A stretch of 10,821 nt of DNA. Source: Prasinococcaceae sp. CCMP 1430 (taxonomy: Eukaryota > Prasinodermophyta > Palmophyllophyceae > Prasinococcales > Prasinococcaceae). The notes beneath the pieces were generated by a model. The model had not been told where the DNA came from and made no database searches. It saw only the letters and a program-made list of their open reading frames with translations. This document shows, piece after piece, positions 1 through 5,554 of the stretch (positions within the stretch are counted from its first letter, which is position 1; the number at the start of each line of letters is the position of its first letter). The stretch covers positions 263,129 to 273,949 of the forward strand of contig RQSC01000033.1 of the NCBI GenBank assembly GCA_013416795.1, written 5' to 3'. The position numbers and the translations under genes were made by a program.

Positions 1-2778
1 GGCGCCGGCGGTGGCCAGGCGCTCGCGGGGCAGCGGGCCGCGCCGCCCTTGGACGCGGGCGCGCAGGACGCAGGGAAACTGCAGCACGGGGCGGACGGGC
101 GCGGGCGGCACGGCGAGGCTGGCTCGGACGCGCAACCGTGTGCCGCCACGGCCGAGAGGGGGCCTCCTTCGGAACGCGCCCCGCGTGCGCTGTTCTCTCC
201 CTTCGCGTACGAAGAGCAAGTGAAGCCGCGCGTCCTCCCCAAGCCCGACGCACTGAGTCTCACCGACGCGGAGGTCGACCGGGTGCTCGCCGAGCCTGCA
301 GCGATTCAAGTCGACAAGCTGAAGTCTCCCTTCCTCGAGATCTTCGTGGACGCGCTTGTGAGAAGCATCGAGTCGCCTGCGACGGTACTAAACTCGGCGC
401 GCGCGCAGGCCGGCACGTCCGTGTTCGCGAGCCAGCTAAAGACCGTGGCGGCGATGACCAAGGCCGTCACCGCGATGCACTCGCACGACAAGCTCTTGCC
501 CGTGAACGTGCGCGCCCGAGCCAAGCGACTGCTTGGTGGGACGCTTGTTGACGTTCCTCGCTTGCCCGCCTCCGAGCAGTCCGCCATCGCTGCCAGCATG
601 TTGACGCCCGGGGCCGTCGGCGGGAAGGAGTCCGATACCAGCCTGCAGGCGGCCCAGGCGGCGGCCGACGCGAAAGAAGACGTGTGCCAGGCGGTCAAAG
701 ACGAGCGATCCAAGCGCCGCAAGAGATCGACCAACTGCCCGTCCATCAGCGCGCCCGTGCCTCGGGCAGGCGAGACTGCCGAAACCTGCGAGGAGCGGCG
801 CTGCGCACGCATCGACGCGAATCGCCAGGCCAGCGCCCAGCGCACGCGGCGCATGGCTGACGTGCGGAATACGCTTTCCGACTCATGTCGACTCATGCAC
901 CGCGACAAGGGCTTCCTTGAGGACGAACTGGCCTGGCTGAAAGCTAAACACGAGGCACTCAAGGCGCGAAACGCCGCAGCGGAGGCAGGCATCGCAGAGG
1001 CGCAGCGGATCAAACAGTCTGGCACCAACAGAAGCCAGGGTGAGGTGGCCGCAGAGCTCGAGCTCCGAGTCGGAGACCTGCCCGAGGTCGTTCCCGTCCC
1101 CGCTCCACCAGCGCACGTGATCGGCGCGGCCATCATGGGGATGGCAATGCCGGGGGTGGACGACGGCGGTGAGAGGCCCGGTCCCGCGACCCATGGCGAG
1201 CGCCGGCGTCCCAGCGACGGAAGTGGCGTCGCTGCTGCCGCCGGCGACCCGTCGGGCGCTGCGATCGAGAACCCGAACGGTGCCGCCGCGGGCACGAGCG
1301 CCGGCGACAGGAGCGAGCAGGCCAAGGGCGGTGATGCGACTGGGGCCGGAGGCGAAAGCGCGCAGGCACGTGGTTTGCCAACGGTGATAGGGGTGGACAT
1401 GGCCGCCTTGAAGGCCAAGGAAGACGCAATGGACGGCGTCACCGAGCAGGAGCAACGTGCGCAGTGCGTGTCGATAATGCGACGCGTCCTCACCGAATAC
1501 CCCAAGGTCCTCATCTACACGCTGCTTGCGACGGCGGCGCAAGAAGGCACCGCTGCGGGGAAGATCGAAGCGGAGGAGGGTGCCGCGGGGGCTTCAGCTG
1601 CTGCGCCAGAGCGCGCTTTCGCGCAGGCGCAGGCGATGGGCGATGCTGAAAAGCTTTCCCTTGCGGAGTCCCAAATGGGGGCACACATGGACAAACAAAT
1701 GTTCAGGGAGCGGCTTTTCCGACAGCAGCAGCGGCGGGCTCAGGCCCAGGCCGTGCAACCATGTTTCGAGCAGCAGCGCAAATGCGTGGTGCCGACGAGC
1801 GAGGACATGAAGACGCTGCTGACATCGCTGCAGGCGACCTCGGAGCCGCTCAATCCTCAGTTCCTCATGGCCCAACAAACGGTCAGGCATCAGGAGCACC
1901 TCACCCGTCAGGAGGCGCAGCTCGCGCAGCAGCAGACGCAGCTCGCACAGTCTCAGGCGGCTCTTGCAAGCCAGCTGGCGCAGGGGGGACAGCTAGCACA
2001 GGGCTCCTCGGAGCAGACGGATCCGGTTTCGTTCGCACAAGACCAGCTCGCACAAGCGCAGATGCAGCTCCGCCTGGCGCGGCTTCAGCAGCAGACGCAA
2101 CAGGCACAGTTGCAGCACGCACAACTGCAGCAGTCGCCCCCACGGCTGCAGCAGCAGCAGCTGCTGCAGCTCCAGTACGCGCAGCTCGAGCAGGCGCAGC
2201 AGCAGCTGCAGTTGCAACAGCAGCAACAGACGCAGCAGCAACAACAACAGGTGCAACTATTACAGCAGCAGCAGCTGCTGCGGCAGCAGCAGCAACAACA
2301 ACAACAGCAGAAGCAGCTGCTGGAGCAGCAACTGCTCCAGCAGCTGCAGCAGCAGCAGCCGCAGCCACAGCCGCACCAGCAGCCAAAGGGGCAACTGCAG
2401 CCCCTGGCGCTGCCGCAAGAAATGGCACTGCTCCAGAAGGCGCAGGTGCTTGCGCGGCATTCGTCTCAAGGGCAAGAAACAGGGCAACGCACGGCGCAGC
2501 CGATGATGAATCAATTGGAGACCAGTCCGGGTAGGCTGGTGGCGTCCCAAGTGCACCCGGGAGGCCAGCCACATGTCAGCATGGGCTTCGACGTGGTGTC
2601 TGCATTGCAGCGCGCACAACTGCGCCAGCAGCAGTTGCAGGAACAGCAGCTCCAGCTGGACGCGCAGGCGCAAGCACAGGCGCAGCAAGCGGCGCTGCTG
2701 GAGGCGGGAAATCTCAACCCCAGCTTGGCGCTGGCGAATGCGCTCGCAAAGAGACGAAGCGATGGCGTGGGGTGCTGA
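1..2778 (+). CDS. Glutamine-rich protein with a bZIP-like segment, 5'-partial
   Basis: The reading frame is open from base 1 to a TGA at 2776-2778 (925 codons plus stop). No in-frame ATG occurs before about base 454; the codon at 49 is TTG, so the true start almost certainly lies beyond the left edge. Segments seen: a low-complexity leader; a mostly helical-looking stretch (about 190-600) with no family I recognise; an Arg-rich basic patch and bZIP-like heptads (about 796-975); a Gly/Ala/Pro-rich linker (about 1080-1370); a charged helical piece (about 1380-1580); then long Gln-rich runs (about 1710-2390 and 2600-2700) and a short basic tail ending in KRRSDGVGC. Inference: a nuclear regulator, perhaps a transcription factor with a Gln-rich activation domain. 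It could instead be a structural coiled-coil protein. It converges on the acetyltransferase gene. An unseen intron inside the frame cannot be excluded. Confidence 0.72.
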   Translation, partial: GAGGGQALAGQRAAPPLDAGAQDAGKLQHGADGRGRHGEAGSDAQPCAATAERGPPSERAPRALFSPFAYEEQVKPRVLPKPDALSLTDAEVDRVLAEPAAIQVDKLKSPFLEIFVDALVRSIESPATVLNSARAQAGTSVFASQLKTVAAMTKAVTAMHSHDKLLPVNVRARAKRLLGGTLVDVPRLPASEQSAIAASMLTPGAVGGKESDTSLQAAQAAADAKEDVCQAVKDERSKRRKRSTNCPSISAPVPRAGETAETCEERRCARIDANRQASAQRTRRMADVRNTLSDSCRLMHRDKGFLEDELAWLKAKHEALKARNAAAEAGIAEAQRIKQSGTNRSQGEVAAELELRVGDLPEVVPVPAPPAHVIGAAIMGMAMPGVDDGGERPGPATHGERRRPSDGSGVAAAAGDPSGAAIENPNGAAAGTSAGDRSEQAKGGDATGAGGESAQARGLPTVIGVDMAALKAKEDAMDGVTEQEQRAQCVSIMRRVLTEYPKVLIYTLLATAAQEGTAAGKIEAEEGAAGASAAAPERAFAQAQAMGDAEKLSLAESQMGAHMDKQMFRERLFRQQQRRAQAQAVQPCFEQQRKCVVPTSEDMKTLLTSLQATSEPLNPQFLMAQQTVRHQEHLTRQEAQLAQQQTQLAQSQAALASQLAQGGQLAQGSSEQTDPVSFAQDQLAQAQMQLRLARLQQQTQQAQLQHAQLQQSPPRLQQQQLLQLQYAQLEQAQQQLQLQQQQQTQQQQQQVQLLQQQQLLRQQQQQQQQQKQLLEQQLLQQLQQQQPQPQPHQQPKGQLQPLALPQEMALLQKAQVLARHSSQGQETGQRTAQPMMNQLETSPGRLVASQVHPGGQPHVSMGFDVVSALQRAQLRQQQLQEQQLQLDAQAQAQAQQAALLEAGNLNPSLALANALAKRRSDGVGC
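796..975 (+). other. bZIP-like basic region and leucine heptads
   Basis: The segment begins with RRCARIDANRQASAQRTRRM, which resembles a bZIP basic region. Counting the Asn of NRQ (codon 820-822) as 0, hydrophobic residues fall at +18 (Leu), +25 (Met), +32 (Leu), +39 (Leu) and +46 (Leu, codon 958-960). This is the canonical N-x7-R-x9-L-x6-L-x6-L-x6-L spacing. The stretch LEDELAWLK around +32 to +40 looks like a classic zipper. The usual Arg at +8 is Thr, with Arg at +7 and +9, so DNA binding is not assured. Family identity is inference from spacing. Confidence 0.5.
1906..2400 (+). repeat. CAG/CAA-rich glutamine tract region
   Basis: Repeated Gln codons are interspersed with Leu, Ala, Thr and Pro, giving runs such as LAQ and LQQQQ. 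The runs mix CAG with CAA (for example around 2284-2310) instead of one pure triplet. A second, shorter Gln/Ala-rich block lies at about 2614-2700. The other five frames of this region give long poly-Ala, poly-Leu or poly-Ser readings that are only shadows of the repeat. Confidence 0.85.
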
Positions 2779-3002
2779 CTTTCTTCGCCTCTCGGCAGCA
2801 GATGGTCATGTACCACCTATTGTACCTGTCCAAGGTCGCTGGGCTTTTGCAGAGATTAAAGCGGTTAATTAATGATGGCTATTGTTAAAGCTCGCGGCGA
2901 ACACAGCAGCGCGACGCCTCGCGCTCACTGCTGCAGCGTTGCGGCGCCGCTGGCACCTGCCTAGCAGAGACAGAGGGCTAGCTAGGGGGACTTGCCCAGC
3001 CG
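2779..3002. other. Convergent 3' spacer
   Basis: This 224-base gap separates the tail-to-tail Q-rich and acetyltransferase genes. It has a locally AT-rich stretch at about 2854-2890, including the palindrome TTAATTAA (2865-2872), and a GC-rich palindrome GCGGCGCCGC further right. Presumably both 3' UTRs lie here. No AATAAA signal, RNA gene or reading frame of substance was seen. Confidence 0.6.
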
Positions 3003-3710
3003 CTAGAGGGTGATGATCATCTCATACCACGTGTCGGTCCCGTGCACGACCTCCGACCTGCCAACCAGCTCGAAGCCGGCGCTCGCGTAAAACTGCTGCA
3101 GATGCTCCTTGCATAGGAGCCGCAGCGTCGCCACACCGCTGCCCTGCGCCGCCGCTGCGCGCTGTGTCGCTACATACGCCTCCAGCACCTTTGTGCCGAT
3201 CCTCTCGCGACGCTTGTCTGGGTGCACGCACACCGAGTGGATGCACAGGGCCGCACCATTCGGGGTGTGCTCGGACATTGATTGGTGCGTGAGTGGCCCG
3301 TCGGGCGCGCGTGTACCGCACACGAAGCCCACGAGCTCGCCCGCGCGCTCGGCGAGCAGGAAACAGTCGGACGCCGAAGAGGCGCGAAACTTGAGAGACT
3401 CAAGGGAGGCTGCCTCGTCCGCGGGATAGGACGCTGCCTGAGGTGGCCACCGCCGCAGAGAAGACGCGCACAAGCACGCGCGTGCGCGCATGAGCGAGGG
3501 TGTCAGCACCAGCGATGGTGGCGGCTAATTCTCTGTTGTGGTGTGCGGGTGGATACTTGGTGAGTGGGTGCGGGGTGGGGTGGGAAGGCACACGCGCTTC
3601 TGCGCACCCTCTCTCACCTCAAGCACATGCGCGCTCGCCGCATCTGCGTGCGCGTCCACAGGTGGCCGGAAGAGGAGCGCGTCCGCCGGCGCAGGCACAT
3701 ACGCCGCCAT
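3003..3710 (-). CDS. AANAT: Arylalkylamine (serotonin-type) N-acetyltransferase, GNAT fold
   Basis: Predicted to transfer acetyl from acetyl-CoA to an aryl- or polyamine. Two exons: 3710..3618 (31 codons) and 3437..3003 (144 residues plus stop), total 175 aa, typical for soluble AANAT-like enzymes. The join is phase 0 at GAG|GTGAGA ... CCTCAG|GCA and restores the family block LE-AASYPADEAASLE. Seen: strand 4 with CIHSVCVHP (His98, equivalent to one vertebrate AANAT catalytic His; the other is Cys96), the acetyl-CoA loop KRRERIG (105-112), and LLCKEHLQQFYASAGF (138-153), whose Tyr148 matches the vertebrate catalytic Tyr. The family-typical VVHGTDTWYEM lies near the C-terminus. Oddity: the first loop Gly is Arg110. 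The start at 3710 was chosen because it sits just before the conserved strand; in-frame ATGs at 3791 and 3854 would add Arg-rich residues. The amine substrate is not inferable. Confidence 0.85.
3438..3617 (-). other. Intron of the N-acetyltransferase gene
   Basis: A 180-base GT-AG intron, phase 0, on the minus strand. The donor is GTGAGAG (from 3617) and the acceptor CCTCAG (ending at 3438). A CTGAC branch-point-like motif lies at 3506-3502. Read without splicing, neither side alone gives the conserved N-terminal block, which supports the intron. Confidence 0.8.
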
Positions 3711-4063
3711 CGCGCGCACGCGAGCGCGCGCGCGGCCGGCGAGGCGAGGAGTGCCCGCCCTCGAGCGGCACCGCTCGGCCCGCGAGGCCATGCGCCGCCG
3801 TGCGTGCGTGTGGTGCGCGGCCGGCGGCGTCGAACAGTACGGTAGCCAGACCATGACCGCGGTCGACAGCCCAAGAAGGGCAAGTGCCGCGATGCCGGGT
3901 GCGCGTGTGCCAACAAGAAATGTGGCGGCGCGCCGGCGAAACGCCAGTCTAACCCCGGTCTAATCGCTCGATTTGGAACACGCATGGCAAAGACCCGGTC
4001 AGACGGCGTTCGGACCAGGGACAGAAGCCGGAAGACGAGCCGAAGATCCAAGTGACCAAAATA

Positions 4064-4082
4064 TCGAAGACTTCGAATTCGA
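4064..4082. promoter_or_regulatory. Nested palindromes, candidate regulatory site
   Basis: TCGAAGACTTCGA (4064-4076, perfect around a central A) overlaps TCGAATTCGA (4073-4082, perfect). The GAA/TTC spacing does not match a heat-shock element. The function is unknown. Confidence 0.35.
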
Positions 4083-4107
4083 GATTCAACAACATTGGTA
4101 TCGTGAC

Positions 4108-4117
4108 TTTTCCCGCC
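4108..4117 (+). promoter_or_regulatory. E2F-like site
   Basis: TTTTCCCGCC is an exact match to the classical E2F consensus. It lies about 220 bases upstream of the eL28 start and 400 upstream of the acetyltransferase start. A short motif match alone is weak evidence. Confidence 0.3.
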
Positions 4118-4271
4118 CACGCCTCCCCACACCCACGCCCCAGGCGTTTTGACGGCACCGACCGTCCAAGGTCAGAATGCACGCGCGTTCCGCGGCGGCG
4201 GGGCTGGTGCGGGACGCCAAGATCAAATTGAACGTGTTGGGGTGAGGGTGGGATTTATCGGGCTAGGGCGA

Positions 4272-4294
4272 GCGCGCGCGCGCGCGCGCGCGCG
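4272..4294. repeat. Alternating (GC)n tract
   Basis: 23 bases of perfect alternating G and C end 39 bases before the eL28 start codon. Alternating GC of this length is a known Z-DNA former. Confidence 0.95.
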
Positions 4295-4333
4295 GGTGCG
4301 CCACAGCGCGCACGCCGCCGCCCACCTGTCGTC

Positions 4334-5403
4334 ATGGCGTCCCCCGATCTTGTGTGGATGGTGAGGCGGCGCGAGACGCGCGGCGCAAGCGCAGGGGCGG
4401 CACGGGCGCGCAGGGGCGGGGGCGGGCGGGGGGGAGGGGGCGACGGCGCGCGCGCGAATGCTTCCTTTTACTTTTGCCTCCTTTCGCGGGCGGCGGCTCG
4501 CGCAAGCGGCTACGCCAGCGGGGTGCCGGCAGCAGCGCCGCCTGGAGGGTGCGGAGGCGTGCCTTCCTCCGGCGATGTCACGCTCGGTTCGCGTGATCAG
4601 CTGCGGCGCTTGGCACGCCCGGCGAAGCTGCGCGCGGCGCGAGTGGCGCCGGCGGGCGCTCTTGAGCTACGCGCGAAGTGTCGGGCGAGCAGCCTGCACT
4701 GCCGTGGGCCCCTTCAAGCGAGTGGCCTGCGCCGCACAGCGCGCCCCCGGCGCCCAGTACCGGGGCCGGAATGCGACGCGCACGTGCTCGCACCTGCGCA
4801 CCGCACTGTCCTTTCGAACGTTGCCGATGGCGCAGCCGATTGTGCGCGCGTGGGGTGCGCCGCTGCGAGCGCGGGCGAGTGCGTCGCAGATTGCTCCGCT
4901 GGGCGCCGCTGCGCATCAGGAGGGCGCGCGGGTGGTTGAAGTGCCATGTGCACGCACGGTCGCACTAGGATGCCTCGCTCGAAGACTGACACCGCACGTG
5001 CCGTTCCTCTCCTCGCCCTTGAACGCCCGCCCCACAGCTCACCAAGAAGTACAACAGCTTCCTCGTGTCGAAGCGCGACAACTGCAACAAGCGCTCGGGA
5101 CTCGTGCTCACCGCCGAGCCGTGCAACATCACCGCCAAGCACTCCTTCAAGTACAGCGGCCTTGCCAACACCACGGCGTTCGGCATTGACGCGAACGGCA
5201 CCAAGGTCACCGTCTCGCGCAAGGCCAAGAACCAGGCCAACCCCTCCAAGGGCGTCAGCAAGCAGGTGTGGGGTGGCCACGGCCGCCGCATGGCCAAGGC
5301 CATCGAGGGCCAGACGAAGGCGCGCGCGGACCTGACCAAGGCCGCCAAGGCTAAGATCACGCAGCTCGCCAAGGCCGCCCGCATTGCCAAGGCGTCGGAG
5401 TAA
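4334..5403 (+). CDS. RPL28: Large-subunit ribosomal protein eL28
   Basis: Cytosolic 60S ribosomal protein eL28, a eukaryote-specific protein. Two exons: 4334..4360, a nine-codon first exon encoding MASPDLVWM, and 5038..5403 (121 residues, TAA stop), total 130 aa against about 137 in human. The first exon matches the family N-terminus (human begins with a similar L-W-M block), and exon 2 continues LTKKYNSFLVSKR, the equivalent of the human NCSSFLIKR stretch. The middle has the family's N-x-x-x-K-x-S-F-K-Y-S-G-L block, and the tail is Lys/Ala-rich and helical, as expected for an rRNA-binding extension. Splice sites are GATG|GTGAGG and CCACAG|CTC, phase 0. It diverges from AANAT and converges on U2AF65. 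High expression is expected from its function, not shown by the sequence. Confidence 0.95.
4361..5037 (+). other. eL28 intron 1
   Basis: A 677-base GT-AG intron, by far the longest in the window. The acceptor has a clear pyrimidine-rich tract ending CCCCACAG, and a CTGAC branch-point-like motif lies at 4986-4990. The 5' third is very G-rich (about 4380-4450). I looked for a box C/D snoRNA (RTGATGA plus CTGA) and found no convincing pair; an H/ACA RNA cannot be excluded by eye. Read from the start codon, the intron has no in-frame stop until 4937-4939. Confidence 0.88.
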
Positions 5404-5554
5404 TTGGTAGCAGCGTAAATAAGAGTCCTGGGGATCTGTGCGATAAACAGTGCGGCAAACGCGTCTGGACCCCGGACACGCGCACATGCGAAGCGACGTG
5501 GCGGCGGTCGACCGGGGGGGTGCGAACGTTGGCGCAATTCGGCCCTTACGTGCG
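5404..5554. other. Convergent 3' spacer, eL28 / U2AF65
   Basis: A 151-base gap holding both 3' UTRs. AAATAA at 5417-5422 and ATAAAC near 5443 are near-canonical poly(A)-signal-like sequences for the eL28 transcript. No obvious signal was seen for the U2AF65 strand. Confidence 0.5.

Larger units (their letters stand above)
3711..4333. promoter_or_regulatory. Divergent promoter region, AANAT / eL28
   Basis: This 623-base gap lies between the divergent start codons. It has a less GC-rich middle (about 3960-4115), an E2F-like site, a nested palindrome and, next to eL28, a (GC)n tract. No TATA box is obvious. The open frames seen here have no recognisable protein, so I treat the region as two 5' UTRs plus promoters. 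Confidence 0.6.

Noticed and set aside
306-1514. Long minus-strand open frame (402 codons) opposite the Q-rich gene
   Set aside because: A Ser/Ala/Arg-rich shadow without recognisable motifs. The plus frame runs longer, has ordered segments and bZIP-like heptads.
1901-2572. Poly-Ala, poly-Val and poly-Leu frames over the CAG region
   Set aside because: These are the other readings of the same CAG/CAA repeat (GCA, AGC, TGC, CTG), not separate genes.
4064-4082. Heat-shock element
   Set aside because: GAA and TTC modules are present, but their spacings are 3 and 0, not the required 2 and 2.
4020-4090. tRNA B-box-like TTCGAATTC
   Set aside because: There is no matching A box or cloverleaf. The string is part of a palindrome.
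3949-4182. Minus-strand 77-codon open frame with a hydrophobic stretch
   Set aside because: It has no family resemblance and lies in the divergent promoter upstream of AANAT. The hydrophobic part comes from the AT-richer palindrome region.
4455-4485. U5 snRNA-like loop (CCTTTTACT) in the eL28 intron
   Set aside because: The flanks are not complementary, so no loop stem forms, and no Sm site follows.
4361-5037. Intronic box C/D snoRNA in eL28
   Set aside because: There is no RTGATGA-like C box paired with a D box at a sensible distance and with terminal complementarity. The one CTGA fits the branch-point pattern better.
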